Below, in pieces: positions 10,901-21,374 of a DNA stretch of 64,000 nt. The notes beneath the pieces were generated by a model. The model worked only from the letters and a program-made list of their open reading frames with translations. It was not told where the DNA came from and ran no database searches. Both the position numbers and the translations under genes were made by a program. Positions within the stretch are counted from its first letter, which is position 1. The number at the start of each line of letters is the position of its first letter. Source of the DNA: Papilionanthe hookeriana x Papilionanthe teres (lineage: Eukaryota; Streptophyta; Magnoliopsida; Asparagales; Orchidaceae); contig CM040421.1 in assembly GCA_022702705.1 (NCBI GenBank), forward strand, positions 61,854,621 through 61,918,620, given 5' to 3'.

Positions 10901-12118
10901 AGAGCTCATTCTACAGAGAAAATCGCACCAAAACCCCCCTCTTAGTACACATACCCATTTTAGCATCTTCTCTCTCATCTCTAGTTTTATTTAGTCTCTT
11001 CCATACTTAGGGTGCCACTTTATTTTGTATCTAGTGAGTTTATTTTGAATGTTTATTATGTGTTATTGCTGTTGGAGTCTCTCATCATTGCTTTGGAGTC
11101 AGTAGACGTGAGCAGATCACTTGAAGGAACACTTCAGATAAGTATTTGGACTTTAGTTCAAAATTTTATAAATATGTTGTGTTGTGTTATTTCAATGTGT
11201 TCTAAGTAGTTAGTTATCTTTCTCCTTTCAACTATGAAAAGATTATAAATTAATTAAATTTTGTAGGAGAATTAAATATAAAATATTTTAAAACATTGTG
11301 ATGATATTAATACCTGATCTTAGTTTACCTTTTAAATTGGCCATTTAATTTGTTAAAACCTGTTGAAGAATTTTGAGACCTATCCGGAGATAAATTCTTA
11401 ACTAGTAGATATCACATAAATCCTTAAGTAATCGCAGGCTATGCGTGAATTATTTAAGGTGAAGTGCAAATAAATAGGAAGATAATATTTATTAGGCGTA
11501 AAATTAATTAGTTTTTAGAGTGAGAGACTAAATTTTAATAATTTGGTTTATAGAAAGGTAGCGGGTCACTGGTAGGGCCGACCATAGCTACCCTTGGACA
11601 TCTATTAGTGTGAGCCATGTTAATTCATTCTACTAATAAAACATCCTGAGCCTATCTATAGATTAGTCAATGTTCTTTGCACCTGGACTAAAGGGTAAAG
11701 AATAAGAATGATTCTATTTGGCACAATACCATAATCTTAATTCCCTACAAAAGATAATTACTCTATAATTCTTGGATTAGTTGAAAAAGGAGAAAGTCGT
11801 TTTTATACTTGCATTAAATTTTAATTACTGCTTACTTTACTTTACTCTACTATCGCTTACTTTCTTTTAGTAAAAATCTTTAGCAAATTAAATTTGAATA
11901 TATATATATATAAAGTATATATAAATTACTTTTGAAAATTCCAAAATATTACTTATATTTCTTACTTTTTATAAATTCACTATCACTGTGGGATCGATAA
12001 CCAGGACTCCACTAGAGCCATGTATTACTTGAATGATACGTATACTTGTGTTTAAAATTGTGACTTTTACAAAAATAAAATCTAAATATAAAATTATAAA
12101 AGTAAACCTCGCACATCA

Positions 12119-12233
12119 AGTTTTTGAAGCGTTTACTAGGAATTAAATATTCTAAAAAGTGGTATCAAATTCTTGTATTTTAAAGCATATATAAAGTCTC
12201 ATCGCATCAAGTTTTTGACACCATTGCAGGGGA
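12119..12233 (+). other. Athila-1 primer-binding site, possibly duplicated
   Basis: 12216-12233 (TGACACCATTGCAGGGGA) matches the usual Athila primer-binding site TGGCGCCGTTGCCGGGGA (tRNA-Asp type, from family knowledge) with four changes, two of them CG-to-CA. A second, more decayed version, preceded by the same ATCAAGTTTTTG, lies at about 12114-12142. The LTR-end/PBS junction therefore appears tandemly duplicated with about 92-bp spacing. Confidence 0.55.
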
Positions 12234-12327
12234 TAGGATAGAATAGAACAAAATATTATAAAAAGTAAAAAGTAAAGAATATAAATTACAAAAAACAAAA
12301 ACAAAAACAAAAATATTTTAAATTTTT

Positions 12328-13507
12328 ATGCGTAGTTCTGGATCTGAAAGATTACTACCTTTTGATTCTGAATTAGAAATAACAATTAAAAGAATTAAAA
12401 AAAGAAAAAAAAATTCAAAACATCAAGAAATGGCTAACTTACATAATAATCAAAATCCAATCGAAATTAATGAATAAAATATTTATAAACCATTAAGGGA
12501 ATATGCAGACCCTACAGCTGATGAACTTCATGTTAGTATTCAAATTCCAATTTGTAGATGCTAATTCTTTTGAGCTTAAACCTTCTATTATTCAAATGGT
12601 TCAAAACAATCAATTTGGAGAAACACCTAATGAGGATCCAAATTTACAACTTGCTAGTTCTTTAGAACTTTGTGCTACCTTTAAATATAATAATGTTTCT
12701 GATGATGTTATTAGTCTTAGACTCTTTCTTTTTTTCTTAAATGATAAATCAAAGATCTGGCTTAATTCATTAGCAACTTGTTTTATTAAAACATGGGCAG
12801 ATATGACCCAAAAATTCCTTGCTAAATATTTTCCTCCTTCTAAAACTACTAAATTGAGAAATGATATTACTTCATTTACGCAATTTGATGGAGAAACAAT
12901 TTATGAAGCTTGGGAAAGATTTAAGGAACTATTAAGAAAATGTCATCATCATGTTTTACCAGATTGGTTAATTATTCAAACATTTTATAATGGACTTATT
13001 GGATCACTTAGATATATTATTGATGTTGCTACTGGTGGTTCTTTAATGGCTAAGACACTTGAAGAAGCCTACACCTTAATTGAAGAAATAACTAATAACA
13101 ATTTTCAATGGCCTTTTGAAAGGGTTAATCCTAAAAGAATGACCAGTATTCATGATAATGAAGCCTTTTCTATTTTAGCTTCACAAGTGCCTGCGATATC
13201 TAAGAAATTATATAATTTTGCTATTAATATATCGCATGTAAGTAATGATAATTCTGCAAATTCTGATGATTCTCAAACAATGGAAAATTTGCAAGCTATT
13301 GCTAGTAAAACTAACAACCCTTATTCCAATTATTATAATTCTAGTTGGAAAAATCATCCTAATTTTAATTGGAGTAATGGACATCAAGCGAATCCAAATT
13401 GGAACAATCAAGGAAATTCAAACTATAGACCAACTTATCCTCCTGGTTATAACATTAAGCAGAAAAAGTTGTCTGTAGAAGAATTGATCTTGCAACTAAG
13501 CAATTAG
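12328..13507 (+). pseudogene. Athila-1 gag
   Basis: Gag forms the particle that packages the element RNA. The start at 12328 (MRSSGSERLLPFD) is the typical Athila gag N-terminus, but a stop near 12476 and a frameshift near 12560 separate it from the long open stretch 12503-13507 (334 codons). That stretch contains the retrotransposon-gag domain: WADMTQKFLAKYFPPSKT, ETIYEAWERFKELLRKC, DWLIIQTFYNGL and NNNFQWPFER in order. No CCHC knuckle is visible before the frame ends. AT-rich codon use matches the rest of Athila-1. Confidence 0.8.
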
Positions 13508-13559
13508 CTATAAAGTCAAAACACTGGTCAGACCAACTTATCCTCCTGGTCAGATGGGT

Positions 13560-14498
13560 CAAATCACTAATTTCTCCAAATAAAGAGATTGAAAAACCTA
13601 AAGATACCATTTCTCCAAATAAAGATCAGACTGTTGTACCTATTAAAGTGGAAGTTGAAAGACCACCACCACCTTTTCCTCAAAGGCTTAAACAACAGAA
13701 GCTTAACCATCAATTTTCTAAGTTCTTTGAAATTTTTAAGAAACTTAGCATCAACATTCCTTTTGCTGAAGCTTTGGAGCAAATGCCAAGCTATGCAAAA
13801 TTTATGAAGGATATTTTAAGCAATAAGAGAAAATTTGAAGCTTATGAAACTGTTGCACTAAGTGAAGAATGTAGTGCAATAATTTAGAAGAAATTACCTC
13901 AGAAACTTAAAGATCCTAGAAGTTTCACTATACCATGTGCTATTGGAGAAAAATTATGTTGAAAAGCCTTATGGATTTAGGAGCTAGTATTAATCTCATG
14001 TCATTTTCAATCTTTCGAAGGTTAGATTTAGGAGAGATTGTTCCGACCAATGTAACTCTTCAGTTAGCTGATCGATTGATCACTTATCCTAAATGAGTTA
14101 TAAAGAATGTTCTTGTTAAGGTAGATAAATTTATCATTCCTGTGGATTTCATTGTTCTAGATATGAAAAAAAATAAAGAAATACCTTTCATTTTAGGGAG
14201 ACCTTTTCTAGCTGCCTGTCGAGCTATGATTGATGTGCAAAAAGGAGAATTAACGATGAGAGTTAATGATCAAGAGATAACATTCAATGTTCTGAAATCA
14301 ATGAGGTATCCTGATAAAGGAAACTGTTATCAAATGGATATTTTTGATTATATAATTGAAAAGCATTATCAAGAAAAATGTAAAGTCATTTCTGATGATA
14401 AAGAAAAAGAATCTATGTTATATAATGAGTCATTAAATGAAGAAAATTTATCTGAAGAAACTTATTATATTCATGAAAATTGGGAAATACACAACTAA
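13560..14498 (+). pseudogene. Athila-1 aspartic protease region
   Basis: The linker before the protease (PPPPFPQRLKQQKLNHQFSK, then ALEQMPSYAKFMKDILSNKR) is highly typical of Athila. The catalytic motif is visible as DLGASINLM at about 13973-13999, where the usual active-site triplet is D-L/T-G-A-S. The flap and C-terminal part, FILGRPFLAACRAMIDVQKG, lie in the 14142-14498 frame. The enzyme would cleave the Gag-Pol polyprotein. Stops at about 13887 and frameshifts between 13950 and 14140 break it. Confidence 0.75.
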
Positions 14499-14523
14499 AA
14501 ATGATATACTTTTACTCTCAATT

Positions 14524-15386
14524 GAAAAAGCCCCTGAACTGGAATTAAAAATGTTACATGCACATTTAAAGTATGCATTTCTTGGAGATTCATTAACTTT
14601 ACTTGTAATTATATCTTCAAAATTAAGCAAAGATCAAGAAGAAAAATCATTAACTTTACTTGTAATTATATCTTCAAAATTAAGCAAAGATCAAGAAGAA
14701 AACTTAATAGGAGTTCTGAAGAATAATAAGAAAGCTTTTGGTTGGACTATTGCAGATATAAAAGGAATAAGCCCTTCAATCTGTATGCATAGAATTTTAA
14801 TGAAAGAAAATTGTAAACCCACTATTGAACCTCAAAGAAGATTAAATCCAATTATGAAAGAGGCTGTCAAAAAAGAGAGTTTGAAATGGTTAGATGCTGG
14901 AATTATTTATTCTATTTCGGATAGCCAATGAGTAAGTCTTATTCATTGTGTTCCGAAGAAAGGAGGAGTAAATGTCATTGTTAATGAAAAAAATGAATTA
15001 ATCCAACAAGACAAGTTACTGGATGGCGAATTTGCATTGACTATCGAAAATTAAACAACGCCACTAGAAAGAATCATTTTTCATTACCTTTCTTGGATCA
15101 AATGCTGGATAAACTTGCTGGACACTCATATTTCTGTTTTCTGGATAGATATTCTGGTTATCATCAATTACCCGTTGCTCCTGAGGATCAAGAAAAGACA
15201 ACATTTACAAGTTCTTATGGAACATTTGCCTTTAGAAGAATGTCTTTCAGTTTATGTAATGCACCTGCAACTTTTCAAAGATGTATGATGTCAATATTTT
15301 GTGATTTGATTGATAAAGGAATTGGAGTATTTACTGACGATTATTTAGTTTTTGGAACTTTTTTGAATCTTGCTTGGAAAATATAA
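14524..15386 (+). pseudogene. Athila-1 reverse transcriptase
   Basis: RT copies the element RNA into cDNA. The N-terminal part ends in LKWLDAGIIYSISDSQ (14437-14931 frame). A broken stretch follows with VPKKGG and IDYRKLNN-like remains. The C-terminal part (15093-15386) holds LDQMLDKLAGHSYFCFLDRY, GYHQLPVAPEDQEKTTFT and the catalytic FTDDYLVFG (usual form F-x-DDFSVFG). Both catalytic Asp residues of this box remain. Stops and frameshifts at about 14930-15060 and 15386 kill it. Confidence 0.8.
14590..14703 (+). repeat. 57-bp tandem duplication inside Athila-1 pol
   Basis: 14590-14646 is repeated almost exactly at 14647-14703, giving two in-frame copies of a 19-residue block (LTLLVIISSKLSKDQEE plus two). 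The duplication keeps the frame, so it is either neutral in a dead copy or an old length variant. Confidence 0.85.
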
Positions 15387-15394
15387 CGTAAATT

Positions 15395-16216
15395 TTGAAG
15401 AGATGTGAAGATACAAATTTAGTTCTAAACTGGGAAAAATGTCAATTTATGGTCACAGAAGGCATTGTACTTGAAAATAAAGTTTCACAAATAGGAATGG
15501 AAGTTGATCAAGCAAAAGTGAAAATAATTGTTGAGCTGCAACCACTTACTACCATTACTGATGTAAGAAGTTTTTTGGGTCATGCTGGATTTTATAAGAG
15601 ATATATAAAGGATTTTTCTAAAATTGCTAAACCTCTTTGCCATTTATTGGAAAAAGAAGCAAAATTTGAATTTAATGAAGATTGTCTGAATGCGTTCAAT
15701 ATTCTGAAAGAAAAATTAATCATTGCACCTGTCATTGTTGCACCTGATTGGAATAAACCTTTTGAATTAATGTGTGATGCAAGTGATTATGCAATCGAAG
15801 CTGTATTAGGACAAAAATATGAAAAGATTCTCAAAGTTATATACTATGCTAGCAAAACTCTTAATGAAAATCAAATAAATTACACTACTACTGAAAAAGA
15901 GCTTTTAGCAATAACATATGCCTTTGATAAATTTAGGTCATATCTTCTTGGAACAAAATGTATCTTGCACACTGATCATTCTGCCATTAAGTATTTAATA
16001 TCTAAAAAGGATGCTAAACCTAGATTGATCAGATGGGTTTTACTTTTACAAGAATTTGATTTTGAAACTGTGAACAGAAAAGGGACTAACAACCAAATTG
16101 CTGATCATTTATCAAAAATAAAAAATAATAATGAGAAGATTTATGAAGAAAATATAAATGAGAAATTTTCGGATGAGCAATTATATGTCATTCAAGGATT
16201 ACGAATGTCTTGGTAA
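15395..16216 (+). pseudogene. Athila-1 RT thumb/connection and RNase H
   Basis: The 273-codon open stretch continues pol after a frameshift. FLGHAGFYKRYIKDFSKIAK marks the RT connection. RNase H follows with MCDASDYAIEAVLGQ (first Asp), ELLAITYAFDKFRSYLLG (Glu region) and HTDHSAIKYLISKKDAKPR (Asp), then NQIADHLSKI. RNase H degrades the RNA strand during cDNA synthesis. The catalytic acids appear intact although the ORF is isolated. Confidence 0.8.
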
Positions 16217-16249
16217 GCAGATATAGTTAACTACTTAGCAATATTTTAC

Positions 16250-17486
16250 CATATGGGATGAATAGTAAATAAATTAAGAAATTCAACAATGATTGTAAAT
16301 CATATATTTGGGAAGATCCTCATTTATTTAAATTAGGAAGAGATTCTGTGATTCGAAGATGTATACCTTATGAAGAAACTTTTGCTATTATTCAAAAATG
16401 TCACGATTCTGAATTTGGAGGACACTTTGGAGTGGATAAAACTGCATTTAAAATTTTAAGATTTTATTGGTCTACTTTATTTAAAGATGTTGGACATTAT
16501 GTGAAAACTTGTGATTGATGTCAAAGAATGGGAAATATATCCAGCAAAAATGAAATGCCTCTAAACTTTATATTAGAAATCGAAATTTTCGATGTATGGG
16601 GTTTAGACTTTATGGGACCTTTTGTACCATCACTTGGAAAGATTTATATTTTATTAGCAGTTAATTATGTTTCAAAGTGGATCGAAGCTGTAGCTTTACC
16701 TAATTATGATTCCAAAAGTGTTTCGAAATTTTTAAAGAAAATGATTTTTACAAGATTTGGAATGCCCTGGATAATTATCACAGATGAGGAAAGTCATTTC
16801 AGAAATATAAGAATTCAATCATTACTGGAAAAGTTCAGAATTAAACATAGAGTTGCAACTGCTTATCATCCTCAAACAAGTGGAATGGCTGAAGTGTAAA
16901 ATAGAGAAATTAAGAAAATATTGGAAAAGACTGTTAATCCTAAAAGAACTGACTGGGTTGATAGACTTGATTCTACATTATGGGCTTATAGAACAGCTTA
17001 TAAGACACCTATCGGAATGTCACCTTTTCGGTTAATTTATGGTAAACATTGTCACTTACCTGTTGAACTTGAGCATAAAGCTTATTGGGCGATAAAGGAG
17101 TTCAACTATAATTTAAATACCACAGCAGAAAAACGATTATTACAATTGAATGAAATAGAAGAGATAAGAAATGAGTCTTATGAAAATGCAATAATTTATA
17201 ACGAAAGAATGAAGAAATTGCATGACAAAATGATTTCAAGGAAAATATTCGAGCCTTGCGAGAAGTATTATTATTTAATGCTTGTTTAAAACATTTCCCT
17301 GGAAAATTAAAATCTAAATGGATGGGACCATTTATAATTAAGAAAGTATACCCTTATGGAGCTGTGGATATTAAAGATCCCAAAACTGGAAAAGTATTTA
17401 AAGTTAACGGATTAAGACTGAAACCTTATGTGGGAGAAATGAAATTAAATTACGAAGAGGCTTATGAGCTGAGTCTACCCGATTAA
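16250..17486 (+). pseudogene. Athila-1 integrase
   Basis: Integrase joins the cDNA to the chromosome. The zinc-finger region is present but the second half reads VKTCD-stop-CQRMGN (TGA at 16516). The core shows WGLDFMGPFVP (first D), IITDEESHF (second D; the usual DGGSHF is altered) and YHPQTSGMAEV, where a stop replaces the next residue near 16897. The C-terminal domain (16921-17486) has GKLKSKWMGPFIIKKVYPYG, the GPF/Y motif. Frameshifts occur at about 16900 and 17290. No chromodomain is seen, as expected for Athila. Confidence 0.8.
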
Positions 17487-17870
17487 TTCAATTTATTAGG
17501 TCGGGCTGACGACGTTAAACCAAGCGCTTTGTGGGAGGCAACCTATATTTATTAGTTTGAGTTTAATTATTTTTATAAGGTTATGCCTTGGTCTAGACTA
17601 AATTTATATATAACTTCTAGAAATAGAAGGCTAACGAGTCTGTATTGGCTTAAGCAAAACATTTTCTTGAAGTATATAGAAATTGGACTTGGACCACTCC
17701 ATGTCAAATGTGAGTAAAAAGGAGATCAAGTTAACCTTCGTTTGTGATTTTTTGTGATTTGAATTTTTCGTAATTGTGTTCATGTGTTGATCATACACGT
17801 TTATTAGACCTATTTTTACGACCAAAACTTTACAAATTTGACGATAGGCGAATCGGAGTCTATCGAGGTT
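17487..17870 (+). other. Conserved post-integrase stretch and spacer of Athila-1
   Basis: 17499-17550 (GGTCGGGCTGACGACGTTAA then AAGCGCTT and GGGAGGCAACC) is a block conserved after integrase in Athila elements. Its reverse complement is found at 61342-61391 in Athila-2, in the same position relative to integrase. The rest of the stretch has no recognised coding. Confidence 0.65.
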
Positions 17871-17969
17871 CCGGCGCTTAGGCGCCAAAAGTTGGTGCCT
17901 AAGCGCCAGAGTGGCCTGCAAATCTTTGATCCGGCGTATAGGTGCCAGATTCCTGCGCCAAAGCTCCGC
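17871..17969 (+). promoter_or_regulatory. Two palindrome pairs ahead of the first post-integrase ORF (Athila-1)
   Basis: Copies of the CTGGCGCCTAGGCGCCAG word lie at 17871-17888 and 17892-17909 (offset 21) and, more decayed, at 17931-17948 and 17952-17969 (offset 21). The two pairs are 60 bp apart. As in the LTR, the last copy is followed directly by CAGTTAC, and a TATA-like box lies 56 bp further on. Confidence 0.75.
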
Positions 17970-18024
17970 AGTTACATATCGTGGAAAAAACTATAATTCT
18001 TCAGTTTTTCACACGAAATTTCTT

Positions 18025-18033
18025 TATATATAG
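18025..18033 (+). promoter_or_regulatory. TATA-like box ahead of the first post-integrase ORF (Athila-1)
   Basis: TATATATAG, 56 bp after the palindrome group and about 190 bp before the ATG at 18215, repeats the LTR order palindromes then TATA. It could be chance in AT-rich DNA, but the same order is seen in Athila-2 at 61094 and 61022. Confidence 0.4.
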
Positions 18034-18214
18034 CCTATTTTTCGTCCCCAATCCCATAGAAACTCTAATTTCGACTAGAGCAATCCATTTTGGAAGAGTT
18101 ACAAAGGATTTGGAGGCAATAGACAGAGGAAATCATGGAAATGAGGTAAGGGACAAATCTCCTAAAGATCCTTAGCCTTATTTTAATAGTTTTATTGTTG
18201 TTAGTTTGGAGAAA

Positions 18215-18352
18215 ATGTTTAGTCGAATGGATAAGATTGAAGCGGAACTTCAAAGTATTGGTAATCATCTCCATGAGATGTACCACCAATACGAACACTT
18301 GGAATGGCAAACCAAACTTCAATCTGATCATATGGCTGCCTATCATGACGCT
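18215..18352 (+). CDS. 5' part of a small post-integrase ORF of Athila-1, split by the Tat insertion
   Basis: 46 open codons starting MFSRMDKIEAELQSIGNHLH, rich in charged and heptad-spaced hydrophobic residues, hence probably coiled coil. The frame runs into the ACGCT target duplication and resumes without a stop at 46131 on the other side of the 27.8-kb insertion. It resembles the coiled-coil C-terminal part of the post-integrase proteins of Athila-2 (for example KIEEKLEYIDQRIGGLERRH) in style rather than by clear identity. The transposon-protein domain expected upstream is absent. Confidence 0.5.
18348..18352. repeat. Left target-site duplication of the Tat element (ACGCT)
   Basis: ACGCT lies directly before the TG of the left LTR and is repeated at 46126-46130 directly after the CA of the right LTR. 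Five bases is the usual duplication for Ty3/gypsy integrase, and the host reading continues across it. Confidence 0.93.
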
Positions 18353-20721
18353 TGTTGACCTCATTTTTGATGAGGTCTTCTCTTCTTCTCTTTAGTACTT
18401 AGGATCTAGCCTTAGGCTTTTCCTTTGACTATCTTAGAGGATTAGAATTGGGACCCACCACTTAGAAATTCAAACCACTTCTTAACTCCCTGCAAACTCC
18501 ACAAACTTGACTATAGACCCCTAATCACCTGCAGAGGGTTGAAATCAAATGTGGAAGTTTAAAGGATGGGTTCTATAGGACTCTTTGGCCTTAGGATCGC
18601 CTCGGTGGCCCTGGTGCAGTGAAGGGCTGACTTACACACACACTACACTCATACACTACACTTGCACACACCTCCTAAAACCACACCCATACCCAACTTG
18701 ACCTCCTGACTCATGTAGGTGATTCATATGGATGGTCCTTAACCCCTAAGCCCTTGGCTAAGAGGGTTGGGAACAACATAGTGAATGCCTCGAATGAGTC
18801 CCTTCATGGCTCATGTGGGCTTGATATGGCTTTATAACTCAACCAAAATGATTTCATTCCACTTACATTTACCCAATCTTTAATTTTCCAAATTTTCAAT
18901 TTTTGACCCCCGGGACCCTACACCCGCCTAGCCTACCCAAAACCCTTGAAACTGCCCAAAATTTGCAAAATCACCTAAATTACCCAAAATTCCTAAAAAT
19001 TATTCTCAAACATTCCCACATTACTCAAATTGATCATTCATAGCCAAAAATACCAAAAATTCCAAAAATATCTCCCAATACCCTCCAAATACCCAAAATA
19101 CCCCTCTTGACCCAAAAATCCAAAAATTCAAACAATTCCTAGAAAACTCCAGAAAATCCCAAATATTCCCAATTTCATTTTGTTCAACTACACCATGGGC
19201 CAATTTTGTCAATTTACCCCACTTTTATCAAAACCCCCAATTTGACCCATTTTAACCCAAAGCGAACCCAATGTCAAACCAAACCAACCCAATTGACCCA
19301 AATTCTGGTCCAATTCAATTCTAAACTTCAATTCAACATTCCCAACACCAATCTAGACCAAATCCAAGTTCAATTTGATTGGCATTTGGATCTAATTCCA
19401 CTTTTGGCCTTAAAGCCCAATTTGGACCCATGACCCAAACCTAACCCAAACTCACCCAATTCAGCTCCAATTGACCCCAAATCTTTTCTAAACCTTCCTT
19501 AACATCCCTACAAACAAAACACTAACATGATTTGCCCAACATTTATACCCAAAACCCACTTAAATTCAACCCAAAACCAATAAGCCCAATTTTGACCTAA
19601 ACCCAAACCTAACCCAAATAAGCCCAAACCCCAAAATCAAAACCAAACCAAAGCCAAAACTTCTTTGAAACACTCCCATAAACATTTCCCAACATTTATT
19701 TTACATCAATTTCAACATTAGTTCAACATTGGCCCAAATTAGCCCAATTTGACCTACATTGGCCACTTTACCAAAAAGCCCAAATTCAACTCAATTCAAA
19801 CCCAAATCACTCCAAACTTGTTTCAAATTACTCATGGCACATTCCTAAACCAAACCCAACAATTATTTGGTCCAAACTTTTACAAATTTCCCATCCACCA
19901 ATTTATTTTCAAGCCTAAAGCCCACTTCCCTTAAACCTTCCTAAAAGCCGCATCCAAGACAAATTCAAAAGCCCAAAGTTCATGACAAAGCCCACATGAC
20001 ACTTTCCCTCATCACACATTCAATTTAAAATCATTCCTAAAGTCCTAATTTATCATTAAATGATTCCAAATCAAGCCTCATAACAATTCCCATCAAAATG
20101 CCAAAATTCACAAAATCTTTTTTTCATGAAATTGACCAAATCTTTTCCCAAGCCATATGAAGCCATGAAGCCACATGTAAGCCATTGATTGGCAAGCCAT
20201 GAGAATTTCTAATTTGTCAACCCTTCTTAAATGGAAAAAGGAGGAGGTCCTTTAAGCACCTCCTAAAAGTCATTAACCTTAAACATGTTTCACCTTAACC
20301 CAAATTTAATCCAAATATATTTGGATAGGGACTTCTCCATGCCAAACCAAGCTGATTCCTTTGACACCTAAAGCCACCTTGGAGGGTGAACCAAGCCCAA
20401 AAGGATGGGTTGACCCATTTAGAGCCAAAATATCCACACCCCCCATGCCACTTCGATCCAACTCCTTTACACATATCCAAACCCATCGACTTCACCATTG
20501 CCAAGCCCCGACCTCCCCGGTCGAGATGGTGACTCATGCCCTGCCGCCGCCCGCCCAGGTCGCCGGAAAACACCACACCCGAGAGCTCACATGTGAGCCA
20601 ACTTTGGAATTCCACCTTGCCGAGCCGCCCCATGCCCAATGGCCACCATGGTTGTCCTTCCCATGACCGGAGCAGTGATCCATGCCCTTGGCCATCCCCC
20701 GTGAGGCTCTCCGGCCACCCC

Positions 20722-20729
20722 TATTTAAA
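20722..20729 (+). promoter_or_regulatory. TATA-like box of the Tat LTR promoter
   Basis: TATTTAAA in a GC-rich setting, followed by a C-rich stretch and a GCCATGAGAGGAGAG block. The solo LTR has the same box at 48640-48647; the right LTR reads CATTTAAA at 41043-41050. Transcription from here would leave R-U5 of about 5 kb before the primer-binding site. Confidence 0.5.
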
Positions 20730-21240
20730 CCCGACCCCCTCACGGCCATGAGAGGAGAGTTGCAAAAACCTTGCCGAAACTCTCGCTAAAATTGTTCCAA
20801 ACCCTTCTCCATCCTTAGAGCGATTGATCCCCGGTGTCAATTTGCCTTAATCCCCACCAACGAATCCAATTTCTCAACCGAAATTTCACCCAAAACCGGG
20901 ACACTTTGCCACAGAGTGAGCTAATCCTCAAATTGACCGGTCCTACACCTTCATTGGACCAAGAGGAGAAGTTCCCCACCGAAAGCCCCATCTCCAGAGC
21001 CACCCGGTTGCTCCGGCCTCCAAGCTTTGTGATCGGTTGTGGTCGAAATCCTACCCAGACAATTCACCAGGCCAAGGGACCTCATCTGGAGCTTGCTGGG
21101 ATCCAATCGAAGGTGACACAACCCTCAGATCGAAGCCACACTTCTCTGAGCAAAGGTATGGCTCACTCTTCTTCCCGAGCTTCTGAACATTCTCCATTTT
21201 CATTGAGTCAATTTTATGCCACATAAACTGTATGGATATG

Positions 21241-21374
21241 TTCGTCTTCTCGAGACGAATCCATAGAGCATAAGAACGTTAAATTTGGTCAAGTATCGAG
21301 TGAGATCTTAGGTCTAGAAGACGGACGGTTCTCGGGTAAGGACGCCTGGGGACGATGAACGGATACCGTTCATT
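21241..21374 (+). promoter_or_regulatory. Hairpin-forming stretch in the Tat leader
   Basis: Two perfect inverted repeats lie about 500-650 bases after the TATA-like box: TTCGTCT (21241) with AGACGAA (21253), and ATGAACGG with CCGTTCAT flanking ATA (about 21356-21374). Both are kept in the other LTR copies, the second with a change in the spacer of the solo LTR (GATGCCG). They may be RNA structures for packaging or translation, or simply conserved DNA sites. Confidence 0.45.

Larger units (their letters stand above)
10370..12118 (+). repeat. 5' LTR of Athila-1 (boundaries approximate)
   Basis: The LTR contains two palindrome pairs, a TATA box at 10893 and, near its end, a GTGGGATCGATAACC...GTATACTTG block (about 11988-12050) that matches in reverse the Athila-2 LTR near 55020-55090. 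The primer-binding site follows. The start is inferred from a loose match between 10375-10435 and the first bases after the polypurine tract at 54930; 3' LTR truncation prevents a full comparison. Confidence 0.55.

Noticed and set aside
13208..13782. Minus-strand ORFs opposite Athila-1 gag and protease
   Set aside because: AT-rich shadows (Ile/Asn-rich) of the plus-strand gag-protease region.
18146..18204. GAG-GTAAGG ... GTTGTTAG looking like a 59-nt intron before the split Athila-1 ORF
   Set aside because: It is shorter than usual plant introns, and the joined upstream exon has a stop a few codons before; treated as chance.
20361..21226. GC-rich ORFs inside the left Tat LTR, and equivalents near 40772-41178 and 48257-49031
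   Set aside because: Open on both strands, frame not conserved among the three LTR copies, no domain. They result from high GC, not coding.
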